DNA of 64,000 nt, from positions 124,001-188,000 of the forward strand of contig NZ_AUML01000004.1 of NCBI RefSeq assembly GCF_000430665.1. Direction: 5' to 3'. Both the position numbers and the translations under genes were made by a program. Source of the DNA: Aquimarina muelleri DSM 19832 (GTDB lineage Bacteria > Bacteroidota > Bacteroidia > Flavobacteriales > Flavobacteriaceae). The notes beneath the pieces are model-generated. The model did not search any database. It was not told where the DNA came from and saw nothing but the letters and a program-made list of their open reading frames with translations. Below are positions 20,199-28,943 of the stretch, piece after piece; the first letter of the stretch is position 1, and every line of letters begins with the position of its first letter.

Positions 20199-21107
20199 TT
20201 AGCCATTTATAGCCTCTACAGATTCTATTTTATCTTTTAGCATTTCTTTTAACATGTTTTCGATTCCATTTTTTAATGTAAAAGTAGAAGAAGGGCAACC
20301 ACTACAGGCACCTTGTAAAACTACTTTTACTATTTTGCTATTTGGATCATAAGAGTCAAAAAGTATGTTTCCACCGTCGCTAGCTACGGCAGGTTTAATA
20401 TATTCATCGATGATATTAATGATGTCTTTAGAAACATCATCTAGTTTTTCAAACTCAGCATCTGCTTGTTTTTCTACAGTGTTTTTTGATATGGTAGCAT
20501 TAGCAGATAAAACCTCTTTGCCTTGTTCTAAATAGTTACGTAAAAACTCTCTTATTTCTAAAGTAATATCATTCCAATCTGCCATATCGTACTTGCTGAT
20601 AGAAATATAATTTTCATCAATATATACTTCTTTAACAAAAGGAAAATGAAATAGTTCTTGTGCTATTGGCGCTTGTTTAGCATCATCAATGTTTTTAAAC
20701 TCATGCCCAGCAGTAACCAATTTTTTATTGGCAACAAATTTAAGAACAGCAGGGTTAGGTGTGCTTTCGGCATATATAGTAATAGGTACTTTTTTTGTAG
20801 TAGATTCTGTTTCATTAATAACAGGGGTGCCACTATTAAGATATTCTTTTATCTGTTCAGCAATTTCTTCCTGAACATCAGCCCATTCTACAATGTCATA
20901 TTTATCGATGGCTACAAAATTTTGTGCTATATATACTTTTTTTACAAATGGCAAGTAAAATAATTGTTGTGCCAAAGGAGAGTTTTTGGCCTGATCTATA
21001 TTCTCAAATTCGTAACTGGTGTGTTGTGTTAAAAAGAAATTGGCTTCAAACTTAACAATACCAGGATTCGAAGTGGCTTCTATTTTTATTTCAAAATTCT
21101 TTTCCAT
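20199..21107 (-). CDS. NifU-family Fe-S scaffold with duplicated Nfu N domain
   Basis: 302 residues in three parts: two copies of the Nfu N-terminal domain (about 5-95 and 105-195; compare STPNPAVLKFVANKKLV with TSNPGIVKFEANFFLTQ, each followed by LPFVKKVYIA or FPFVKEVYID) and a C-terminal NifU domain with Cys268 and Cys271 in GACSGCPSSTFTLKNGIE. The paired cysteines of a dimer hold a transferable 4Fe-4S cluster. Cytoplasmic Fe-S carrier. The double N domain is larger than classic NfuA (which has one degenerate A-type domain) and I believe it is a Bacteroidota form. Confidence 0.9.
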   Translation of the reverse strand: MEKNFEIKIEATSNPGIVKFEANFFLTQHTSYEFENIDQAKNSPLAQQLFYLPFVKKVYIAQNFVAIDKYDIVEWADVQEEIAEQIKEYLNSGTPVINETESTTKKVPITIYAESTPNPAVLKFVANKKLVTAGHEFKNIDDAKQAPIAQELFHFPFVKEVYIDENYISISKYDMADWNDITLEIREFLRNYLEQGKEVLSANATISKNTVEKQADAEFEKLDDVSKDIINIIDEYIKPAVASDGGNILFDSYDPNSKIVKVVLQGACSGCPSSTFTLKNGIENMLKEMLKDKIESVEAING

Positions 21108-21121
21108 GTACTAATTTTTAG

Positions 21122-21129
21122 CAAATTTA
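21122..21129 (-). promoter_or_regulatory. -7 element of the NifU-like gene
   Basis: On the minus strand this reads TAAATTTG, a match to TAnnTTTG, 14 bases before the ATG at 21107. No TTG is seen at the usual spacing. The divergent PorP/SprF gene has its own candidate element about 100 bp away. Confidence 0.35.
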
Positions 21130-21226
21130 CAAAAAAGGAGCGCTATATCTGTATTATAAATACAATGGAAATATTTTTTAATTAATCTTGTAGCATACGT
21201 AAATCTGGTATTCTGACAAAAATTTA

Positions 21227-21234
21227 TATCTTTG
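21227..21234 (+). promoter_or_regulatory. -7 element upstream of PorP/SprF gene
   Basis: TATCTTTG, a full TAnnTTTG match, 121 bases upstream of the chosen ATG at 21356. It would give a leader of roughly 115 bases. No TTG lies at the usual distance, so it is only a candidate. Confidence 0.35.
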
Positions 21235-21355
21235 GAACTATTGATAAACAATGATTTGTTTTTAGGAAAGTAATGAAATCTTACATTACATACTGTTTTT
21301 AATAGTTTTGTTAGATTCACAAATTCTATTTAGCCCCATAAATAATAGAACCCAA

Positions 21356-22378
21356 ATGAACTTAAAAAATTTTTGTGTAGTATTTTTAGTATTGTCATCT
21401 TCTTTTGTTTTCTCACAAGAAGGAATTCCTGTATACTCAGATTATCTTTCTGATAATTTATATTTAGTACATCCCGCTATGGCTGGTGCATCTAATGCAA
21501 ATAAAATAAGACTTACGGCTAGAAAACAGTGGTTTGATGTAAATAATGCACCTAATTTACAAACGTTAAATGTTAATTTTAGATCTGGTGAAAAATCGGG
21601 TTTAGGGGGGATTATTTATAAAGATGAGAATGGTAGGTTTTCTCAAACAGGAATGTATTTGACCTATGCGTACCATCTTTTATTTTCTAGAGATAGAACA
21701 GATTTAAACATGTTATCTTTTGGGATGAGTGCTGGTCTTATCCAATCTAATGTAGATTTAAGAGGTTTAGATGATCCTACAGATCCAGATCCTATGATTT
21801 TAAATAGAGTACAAAAGGATTTTTATTATAATGTAGATGCAGGCTTGTCATATAATTATTTAGAGTGGTATGCACATGTTACTGTTAAAAATATTCTGCC
21901 AACGACCCGAGATATTTTTGATAATAATACTCCGATACAAGAATCTAATAATCTTCGTAGATATATCTTTTCATTAGGATACCTGTTTGGAATAGGTAAT
22001 ACACCGTGGAGTTTAGAGCCATCTATGTTATATCAAGTTACAGAGGAGACGCAAGAGAGTAATGTTGATGCAAATTTAAAGGTATACAGAGAGTTTAATT
22101 TTGGAACTCTTTGGGGAGGATTATCGTATAGGCGTAGTTTGGATGGCGCAGAATTTTCTAGAGATGGAACTACCGTAGAAAGTCAGCAATTACAATATAT
22201 AACTCCTTTTTTGGGAGTGAATTATAAAAAATGGTTGGTAGGATATACATATAGTTACCAATCTAACTCTGTGGTTTTAAGTAATGGTGGTTTTCATCAA
22301 CTTACTTTGGGGTATGATTTTGGAAAACGTAAAGAAAGATGGGACTGTAATTGTCCTGCGATAAATTCAAAAAACTAG
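21356..22378 (+). CDS. PorP/SprF family type IX secretion-associated membrane protein
   Basis: 340 residues from the ATG at 21356, which opens the signal peptide (MNLKNFCVVFLVLSSSFVFS, cleaved before QEGIP); the 16-residue extension from a TTG at 21308 is not secretion-like. The mature start PVYSDYLSDNLYLVHPAMAGAS followed by RKQWF is the signature of the family, an outer-membrane beta-barrel that ends in alternating hydrophobic strands (FHQLTLGYDFG). SprF is needed to export SprB-like adhesins through the T9SS; paralogues usually pair with a large secreted protein. No such adhesin lies beside it here. Confidence 0.9.
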   Translation: MNLKNFCVVFLVLSSSFVFSQEGIPVYSDYLSDNLYLVHPAMAGASNANKIRLTARKQWFDVNNAPNLQTLNVNFRSGEKSGLGGIIYKDENGRFSQTGMYLTYAYHLLFSRDRTDLNMLSFGMSAGLIQSNVDLRGLDDPTDPDPMILNRVQKDFYYNVDAGLSYNYLEWYAHVTVKNILPTTRDIFDNNTPIQESNNLRRYIFSLGYLFGIGNTPWSLEPSMLYQVTEETQESNVDANLKVYREFNFGTLWGGLSYRRSLDGAEFSRDGTTVESQQLQYITPFLGVNYKKWLVGYTYSYQSNSVVLSNGGFHQLTLGYDFGKRKERWDCNCPAINSKN

Positions 22379-22400
22379 TCAACAGTCTATTAAAAGTATT

Positions 22401-22447
22401 AAAAAAGAGGTCGCCTAGCTATTTTTTAGACGACCTCCTTTTTTTTA
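22401..22447 (+). terminator. terminator after PorP/SprF gene
   Basis: Arms 22407-22417 and 22427-22437 (GAGGTCG..CTA / TAG..CGACCTC) pair with one mismatch around a T-rich loop, followed by a long T-run (22439-22446). An A-run precedes the stem, so it may also serve the convergent LPMO gene ending at 22487. Confidence 0.8.
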
Positions 22448-22486
22448 AGTTATAAAGATAGTGTAATACTACCTTACAATTAACGG

Positions 22487-24154
22487 TTATTTTTTAATAA
22501 TTCTCTCTGTATATACCTTACCATCAATATATATTCTAAATATATACAACCCTTCTTTGAGTTTAGATAAATCTTGTGTTATAGATTTTTGATTACCTTG
22601 ATATGTTTGAGAATTCATTAATTTTCCAGTAAAATCATATAGATTTATTTTTATCAATGAGGTACTTTCAGCCTTCATCATAAGGCTTACAACATCTTTT
22701 GTTACTGTAGGAAACAGAGAATATAATGCTTTTGAATTACAATCTCCTGTTTTTGACCAGGCATGTTGCCAGTATACGCCAGTACCTGGAGCATAAGCCC
22801 AAGCCCCTATAGAAGAACACCATCCTGGAATATTACATGTATATTTTCCTCCTGCATTTTGTATTTCCTCACCTTGACTATAAGAGGTGCCTACTACATA
22901 CTGTGGTATTCCTGCACAGTTTCCTCCTCCGATATCGGGAAGTGTAGTTGTAGTTGCGATATTACTAAAATCAGATTGATTACCAGCAGCATCCTTAGCT
23001 TTTACTCTGAAAGAATATGAGGTGTTTTGGGTTAATCCAGTTACTTGATATGAAGTGCTATTTACAGTAGTGATAAAAGTGTTTTCTTGGTATATATCGT
23101 ATCCTGTTACTCCTACATTATCTGTAGCGGCATTCCAAGAAAGATCGATGGTAGTTTGTGTAGTATTTGATGTACCTAAATTAGTAGGGATAGAAGGTGC
23201 CTGTGTGTCAGAACCTCCTCCAGTATCAAGTGTAGTTACAGTTATGGTATTACTAAAGCCAGATTGGTTGTTTGCAGCATCCTTAGCTTTTACTCTAAAA
23301 GGGTATGAGGTATTTGCTGTTAATCCAGTTATTTGATATGAAGTACCATTTACAGACGCAATAACAGTATCTCCTTGGTATATATCATATCCAGTTACTC
23401 CTACATTATCAGTAGCAGCATTCCAAGAAAGATCAGCTGTAGTTTGTGTTGTATTTGATGCACCTAAACCAGTAGGGGTAGAAGGTGCTTGTGTGTCAGA
23501 ACCCCCTCCATCAAAATGGATATCACTAGCTGAATAAAATGCTTCTCCACTATCAGATCGTTGCCAGATACTATAAATAACATGTTTACCTGTTCTAACA
23601 GGTAGCGTTACGGGGATGTTAACAATTCTTTCGGGTCCACTTGGAGGTGTTCGTACTAGAAGTACAAGACTGTCCCATGTTAATGGTTGATCAGGAGACC
23701 AGCTTTCTTTGGTAATATACACTTCATAATAAGCGGTTGCATGAGGAGCATGATTTGTCCAGGTAACTGTAAGTGGACCCGGAGAAACTAGTGTTGATAC
23801 CCAATCGGGTCTAACTTGATCCATACCTCCATATTTCTCAGGCCTACCACCGCTAGCTAAATTTCCATCCATAATATATTGTCTGTGATTACCATTTACA
23901 TTTGCTTGGTTAATTTCATTCCAATCATATAATGCCTGTGTTCCATGAGAGGCTACTGCTGCAATACAAGAAGCAGAATCTGGACTTTCAGGGCCTTCCT
24001 GAAAACAATTCCAAATACGACTTGGGGGGTATGTTACTGTGCCATGGGGGAAAACAGATAGAGTTACTGATAGAAATAAGGTCATACAAATCAACCGCTG
24101 CCATGAACAGTTAATTATATTAAAATTTACTGAGTTTGTTGTTTTTTTTAACAT
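22487..24154 (-). CDS. secreted lytic polysaccharide monooxygenase (AA10) with two FN3, CBM5/12 and T9SS sorting domain
   Basis: 555 residues. Signal peptide to about 36, so that mature residue 1 is His37 (HGTVTYPPSRIW), the copper-brace histidine. The AA10 catalytic domain (37-215) has His138 in NHAPHATAYYEVYITK as second copper ligand and Phe214 in SASDIHF at the axial place, the set seen in chitin-active AA10 enzymes. Two near-identical fibronectin III domains follow (220-315 and 316-410), then a CBM5/12-type module (about 413-470, YSQGEEIQNAGGKYTCNIPGW) and a C-terminal T9SS type A sorting domain (about 475-555, INLYDFTGKL ... GLYIFRIYIDGKVYTERIIKK). Oxidative attack on crystalline chitin or a similar glycan outside the cell is expected. 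Start could also be Met24; both give His37. Confidence 0.9.
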   Translation of the reverse strand: MLKKTTNSVNFNIINCSWQRLICMTLFLSVTLSVFPHGTVTYPPSRIWNCFQEGPESPDSASCIAAVASHGTQALYDWNEINQANVNGNHRQYIMDGNLASGGRPEKYGGMDQVRPDWVSTLVSPGPLTVTWTNHAPHATAYYEVYITKESWSPDQPLTWDSLVLLVRTPPSGPERIVNIPVTLPVRTGKHVIYSIWQRSDSGEAFYSASDIHFDGGGSDTQAPSTPTGLGASNTTQTTADLSWNAATDNVGVTGYDIYQGDTVIASVNGTSYQITGLTANTSYPFRVKAKDAANNQSGFSNTITVTTLDTGGGSDTQAPSIPTNLGTSNTTQTTIDLSWNAATDNVGVTGYDIYQENTFITTVNSTSYQVTGLTQNTSYSFRVKAKDAAGNQSDFSNIATTTTLPDIGGGNCAGIPQYVVGTSYSQGEEIQNAGGKYTCNIPGWCSSIGAWAYAPGTGVYWQHAWSKTGDCNSKALYSLFPTVTKDVVSLMMKAESTSLIKINLYDFTGKLMNSQTYQGNQKSITQDLSKLKEGLYIFRIYIDGKVYTERIIKK

Positions 24155-24178
24155 GGTTTTAATGGTATTTAAAAGTTA

Positions 24179-24206
24179 TATATTAATGAGTTAACTCATT
24201 AATATA
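24179..24206. promoter_or_regulatory. 28-bp perfect palindrome upstream of the LPMO gene, probable operator
   Basis: The half-site TATATTAATGAGTT is followed at once by its exact reverse complement, with no spacer. The site ends 25 bases before the LPMO ATG (minus strand), where a promoter would be. A symmetrical site of this length points to a dimeric regulator that controls the LPMO in response to polysaccharide. The TTAA and TAAC content keeps the central GAGTTAACTC as the only non-AT-rich part. Function inferred. Confidence 0.55.
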
Positions 24207-24721
24207 CAAATTATTATATAGGATATTGTTTAAATGCATATTTCAGATACTATTGAAACTAGAATTAAGAGTGATTTTTTTAAAGATTAAAATCTTTTAT
24301 AGTTCTTTGATCGATTAAAAAACAGATAAGGACTACAAAAGGATATTTAAGATAAATTAAGAGGAAAGATGGTTTTTAGCGCCTTAAAATGGTCATAAAC
24401 CACATATTAAGATTTTTTATATACATGCAGTATTTCTGATCAAAAATATGCTATCTCTAATACGTTTTTCTAAAAGATTAAATTTAGAGGCGTAAGATTT
24501 TTTTTATTGTATTGAAGATGATTACCAATACGAAAAATATTTCGGTAAGTTATATTAGTGTTACTGAAAATACAGTTTGATTATTTATGCATAAAACACG
24601 AGAAGTTATATAGAGAATTAGTACTAATCCTATGGACAAAGATCGTACATGTTAATGAATTTGTTTTGAGACCGTAATTGTTTTGTTATAAATTCAAGAA
24701 AATTAGTCGGTGAGTTTATTA

Positions 24722-24764
24722 AAAAATAAAAATGCTTGCATAATTTGCAAACATCTTTATTTTT
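24722..24764. terminator. terminator of the rhodanese gene
   Basis: Arms 24722-24740 and 24746-24764 pair at 17 of 19 positions (core ATGCTTGCA against TGCAAACAT), with A/T runs on both sides. It lies 23 bases beyond the rhodanese stop on the minus strand. Confidence 0.75.
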
Positions 24765-24786
24765 CAAACTATCTTTTAAATAAGAG

Positions 24787-25299
24787 TTATTCTGTATAAG
24801 TACCTTCAAACGTTAATCTATTATCTTTAATAGGGACTAAAGACGATAATTCATATATGTTTTTATAACCATATCCATACAGATTAATGAATGTAGGGAT
24901 ATTTAATGCCAGAGGTGCCATTTTAGAAGCAAAATTAATAGGATCACCATCTATATTGTTATTACAATAAATTAGAATACGTGTTTGTTTTGAAGCTATT
25001 TGCTTTGCTAGTTTGCCTTCTGTAAAGTCAGAAAAATTTATATGGGTGGCACCTTTAAGATGCTTTTTTTTATAGGCAGCTTCAGAGCGAGTATCTAATA
25101 AAATCGTATTTTCATCTTTTAGGTATTCCAAAAATAGATCTAAAGTAATTAATCGTTCTTTTCTGTATTCTAAAACCTCTTCAGACATTTTGAGAAAAGA
25201 ATCATAATCTACTTTTGATTTTGTAGGTTTCTTTGTTTGCTGCGCTTGTAATGATAATGGCATAAGGATTAGAATAATTATTTTAATAATACTTTTCAT
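24787..25299 (-). CDS. exported rhodanese-like protein
   Basis: 170 residues with a signal peptide (MKSIIKIIILILMPLSLQA, cleaved before QQTKK). A single rhodanese domain spans about 45-165: ILLDTRSEAAYKKKHLKGATHI, then the active-site region RILIYCNNNIDGD with Cys112. The active-site loop is slightly longer than in typical sulfurtransferases (CNNNIDGDP), so catalysis is not assured. It probably handles periplasmic sulfane sulfur, or binds thiols. It follows the VWA lipoprotein gene by 47 bp on the same strand and may share its transcript. Confidence 0.85.
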   Translation of the reverse strand: MKSIIKIIILILMPLSLQAQQTKKPTKSKVDYDSFLKMSEEVLEYRKERLITLDLFLEYLKDENTILLDTRSEAAYKKKHLKGATHINFSDFTEGKLAKQIASKQTRILIYCNNNIDGDPINFASKMAPLALNIPTFINLYGYGYKNIYELSSLVPIKDNRLTFEGTYTE

Positions 25300-25346
25300 G
25301 TTTTGCAGTTTATTGTGATAAATCTAAACTAGGATGGAGACGATAT

Positions 25347-26519
25347 CTAGTTTTCCCAAGTAAATGATTTTTGTCTTCCTTGTTTTTTGATAGCATTAAG
25401 TAAAGCAGTTTCGAGATTATTATCCTCTTTTTTACTGTGATCTCTAAGATATTGCACTCGTTTTTTATTTACTTCTTTAATTTTTTCTTGAATCTCCTTA
25501 CGAGCGGTGCTTTTTTCTGTGATATATTCTTTAAGCTCAGCTTTAGATTTTCCTTTAAGATCTTTGGGTAATTTGTCTTTTGCTACTTCTTCTATTTCAA
25601 AAGATGCATCCTCTGCCGCATCAATAAGATCCCAACTTTTGTTTTTATAGAATCCAGAACTTTTACTTACTGTACGGCTTACCGCATTAGCAGAACTATA
25701 GGATTGTGCATTTGCATCCTGTTCTGCTTGCAATTTTCTTTTTTGAGCACCTTGATTACCATAATAGATATAAGTACTGTTTAATTTACGGTTAAGTTCA
25801 AGAATCACATCATCATACGGGGTTGCAATGTGTATTGTTTCGCGGTTATGGTCGATAGCACTATACTCTCCTTTAGTAATGTCTGCGCCATCTTTCCACA
25901 TAGAGTCAATACCTTGGCGGTAGTTACCACAAAATATAGTGTTAATGGTAATATCTTTTTCTGCAGCATCGGTGGCAGCATCCTTATAATCTAATGGGCC
26001 TTGGGTAAACGGTTCATTACCTGCAATGAAAATTAATTTTAAATGATCGTTATTTTTTTTCCAACCTAGTTGATTGATTGAAGTATTAATCACTTTACCA
26101 CAATACTCATTTCCTCCATTAGTAGTAAGGGCAAAAAGTTCCTTTGATATTTCATCTAAATCATTAGAGAATGGTAGTACTTGTCGTATAAACCCTTCTT
26201 GCGATGGCAAACCGTCGTTACCATATTCGTATAATGCAATCTCTAATTTTATTTTATGATGACCGCATTTAGCATAGGATAGCTCATTTACAATTTCCCA
26301 AAGTTGTGCTTTTGCCTGATCAATAAGACCGTCCATACTATTACTGGTGTCTAATAATAAGGCAACTTGAATATTGCGAGTATCAGGATCAGTTTTGGTA
26401 GTATGAATCAAATGGCTTTTTTCAGTTTTAAAAGCAATTTTAGAATCTGGTTTTGTATTTGCATTACAAGAAATAGTAGCAAGTAGGCAGAATGTGCTCC
26501 ATATAAAAAATGTCTTCAT
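25347..26519 (-). CDS. VWA-domain lipoprotein
   Basis: 390 residues. The N-terminus MKTFFIWSTFCLLATISC ends in a possible lipobox with Cys18. A von Willebrand A domain (about 50-250) carries the MIDAS motif DTSNS at 57-61 in VALLLDTSNSMDGLIDQAK. The C-terminal part is charged and helical (about 300-385, KAELKEYITEKSTARKEIQEKI). VWA lipoproteins act as metal-dependent protein-binding modules in the envelope. The downstream rhodanese (47 bp) is the only apparent partner. Specific role unknown. Confidence 0.82.
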   Translation of the reverse strand: MKTFFIWSTFCLLATISCNANTKPDSKIAFKTEKSHLIHTTKTDPDTRNIQVALLLDTSNSMDGLIDQAKAQLWEIVNELSYAKCGHHKIKLEIALYEYGNDGLPSQEGFIRQVLPFSNDLDEISKELFALTTNGGNEYCGKVINTSINQLGWKKNNDHLKLIFIAGNEPFTQGPLDYKDAATDAAEKDITINTIFCGNYRQGIDSMWKDGADITKGEYSAIDHNRETIHIATPYDDVILELNRKLNSTYIYYGNQGAQKRKLQAEQDANAQSYSSANAVSRTVSKSSGFYKNKSWDLIDAAEDASFEIEEVAKDKLPKDLKGKSKAELKEYITEKSTARKEIQEKIKEVNKKRVQYLRDHSKKEDNNLETALLNAIKKQGRQKSFTWEN

Positions 26520-26738
26520 GATTTTCTTTTTTTAAATTCAGGATAAAACTATGCAGAACTTATAGTATTAAAAATCTAAAATGAGGGAGCAGGTATAGAA
26601 AATGAGTGTATTTGGGGTTTTGATTAGTAAAATGCCTTTTATGAGTGGTGAAATGGATATAAAATCACATAATCCCGAAATAAGGATTTTATTATCCGGG
26701 GTAAATGGATTAAGTTTACCTTGTTTTAATTCTGTATA

Positions 26739-28943
26739 ATGAAGAAGGTTAGTTTGTTAATAGTATTTGTTTTGCTTATGCCAATATTGGTATTAGGGCA
26801 AGAAAATGCTAGAATGAGACGGTCAGAGTCTATGAGTATTAAAGGGTCTGTAAAAGAAAAAAGTACTCGTAAACCAATTAAAGATGTAGAGGTAACTATC
26901 TCTGGAAAAGGAATAGTTACTACAGATGTTTTTGGAAATTTTAAAATCGAAGCCCAAATAGGAGATGAACTTGTAATTACTCACGATAGTTTTACTACCG
27001 TGCGCTATATTATTAAAGATGGACAAAGAATAGATATAGAAGTAAAAGACAATCCTAATACCTTTCGTTCTAAATCGATTACCAAACAAAAACAAGAATC
27101 TATATATCAGGAAAACCTAAGGGCAGCAAAAACAACCTTAAAAAAAGACGCTTCTAAAAGTATAGAATATATTACTAATGCTTTAGAAACTATTAGGGAT
27201 GATGATCCTTTATCAGATAACAAAAAAGCAGAACTATTTGAAACATTAGCAGATATATACAGACATTGGCAGCAACCAGATCTGGCAGAAAGTAATTATG
27301 CTACAAGTCTTAAAAACAAGTATAGTACTGAGGTAAAAGTTAAATTAGGGAAAGCACAATTAGAAAGTAAAAATTACCAATCTGCATTACAAACCTTTAG
27401 TCAATTACAAAAGTCAAGAGTAAACAGTAATCAAGAGCTTGCAATATATGAAGGTTTAGGGGATAGTTATAAAGGATTACGTAACTATACTAAAGCTATA
27501 GAAAACTATAATAAAGCATTATCAATAAGTCAAAAAAACAATCTGGATGATGCTGTAATCTTATTAAATTCTAAGTTAGCCGAGGTATTAAGGCAACAAG
27601 GTAAAATTACTGTAGCAGAAGGGTATTTAGATAATTCGGTGCAGTTAGCGCAACAAAAAGATAAAAAAACATCTGCGCGACAAAGAACTGTTGCAGCAGA
27701 TTTTTATAATAAAAGCAATAGCTATGATAAAGAAATACAATTGCGAAAAGAAGCAATTGAAGATATTGAAAATATTGAAGAGATAATCGATACTCCTGCA
27801 GCACAACAAGACAATTCTTTAACAACTCAAGTACAAAATTATAAAATAGCAAATGCATTTGCAGCGCAACAGGCATATGATGAAGCTATTCCATATCTGG
27901 AAGAAAGTATTAAAGAAGCAGAATCCAAAAATGATCTTATAGTTCAAAAAGATGCTACCAGAAAACTAGGAGAAGTTTATAGAGAAAAAGGAGAGTTAAA
28001 AAAAGCCGCAGAGGCTTTTGAAGAATATGAAGTTATTATTGATAAGCTATATATCCAAAAAGATCAGGAAATATCGCAAGCAGCCCGTTTTAGCAGGGAG
28101 CTAACACAAAAAGCAAATCGTATCGCAACGCTCGAAAAGGACAGGGAACTAAACGAAGCAAAATATGAACTGGCATTTGCATCCCAGGAGCTGGTGAATC
28201 AGCAAAGCTTACGACAGCAGATTATTATTTATTTTTTAATAGGATTAACTATGTTATTGCTTCTTGCGGCGTACTTAATGTATCGTAACATGAAACAACA
28301 GCGATATGCAAATAATCTATTAGCATTAAAATCTCTACGTTCACAAATGAATCCACATTTTATTTTTAATGCTCTAAATTCAGTAAACACATTTATTGCT
28401 ACAAGCGATGAAAGGACAGCAAATCGATATTTAACAGATTTTTCATTGTTAATGCGAGCTGTTCTAGAGAATAGCGAAGAAGATTTTATTCCGTTAGAAA
28501 AAGAAATAGAACTGTTACGGTTATATGTGCAATTGGAGCATTTTAGGTTTCAAGATAAATTTGAATATAATGTTGAGGTAGATCCTGAAATTCCTATTAA
28601 TGAATATATGATACCGCCAATGTTACTACAACCATATGTAGAAAATGCAGTATGGCATGGATTACGCTATAAAACCGAAAAAGGGATGTTATCTATACGG
28701 TTTCAAAAAATAACCAACGATAGTATAGAGATTACTATAACGGATGACGGTATAGGACGAAAAAAGTCTAAAGAATTAAAAACGTTGAATCAGAAATTAC
28801 AAAAATCCAGAGGGATGGGCAATATTAAAAAAAGAATTGCAATCCTTAATACCATGTATAAAGATAAGGTAGATGTGTTTATTTCAGATTTAGAAGAAAA
28901 CGAAGGAACCAAAGTAAAATTAACGCTTAAGAAAGACAAGTAA
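26739..28943 (+). CDS. TPR sensor histidine kinase (LytS-type His_kinase) with CarboxypepD_reg-like N-terminus
   Basis: 734 residues. Signal peptide (MKKVSLLIVFVLLMPILVLG), then a CarboxypepD_reg-like beta-sandwich (about 30-110, GSVKEKSTRKPIKDVEVTIS), about six tetratricopeptide repeats (about 120-450) in the periplasm, a coiled stretch, one transmembrane helix (about 495-515), and a cytoplasmic LytS/YehU-type kinase. The phospho-acceptor is His540 in RSQMNPHFIFNALNSVNTFI, and the ATP-binding G-box is near GRKKSK..GMGNIKKRI. The LytTR response regulator gene starts at the very next base after its stop, so they are one two-component system. Confidence 0.9.
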   Translation: MKKVSLLIVFVLLMPILVLGQENARMRRSESMSIKGSVKEKSTRKPIKDVEVTISGKGIVTTDVFGNFKIEAQIGDELVITHDSFTTVRYIIKDGQRIDIEVKDNPNTFRSKSITKQKQESIYQENLRAAKTTLKKDASKSIEYITNALETIRDDDPLSDNKKAELFETLADIYRHWQQPDLAESNYATSLKNKYSTEVKVKLGKAQLESKNYQSALQTFSQLQKSRVNSNQELAIYEGLGDSYKGLRNYTKAIENYNKALSISQKNNLDDAVILLNSKLAEVLRQQGKITVAEGYLDNSVQLAQQKDKKTSARQRTVAADFYNKSNSYDKEIQLRKEAIEDIENIEEIIDTPAAQQDNSLTTQVQNYKIANAFAAQQAYDEAIPYLEESIKEAESKNDLIVQKDATRKLGEVYREKGELKKAAEAFEEYEVIIDKLYIQKDQEISQAARFSRELTQKANRIATLEKDRELNEAKYELAFASQELVNQQSLRQQIIIYFLIGLTMLLLLAAYLMYRNMKQQRYANNLLALKSLRSQMNPHFIFNALNSVNTFIATSDERTANRYLTDFSLLMRAVLENSEEDFIPLEKEIELLRLYVQLEHFRFQDKFEYNVEVDPEIPINEYMIPPMLLQPYVENAVWHGLRYKTEKGMLSIRFQKITNDSIEITITDDGIGRKKSKELKTLNQKLQKSRGMGNIKKRIAILNTMYKDKVDVFISDLEENEGTKVKLTLKKDK

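Larger units (their letters stand above)
24155..24786. other. 632-base gap upstream of the LPMO gene
   Basis: It contains the 28-bp palindrome next to the LPMO start (24179-24206) and, at its far end, the terminator of the rhodanese gene (24722-24764). The ~510 bases between them are very AT-rich with stop codons in all frames. I see no gene, RNA or repeat in them, and no clear TAnnTTTG promoter for the LPMO. Confidence 0.5.
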
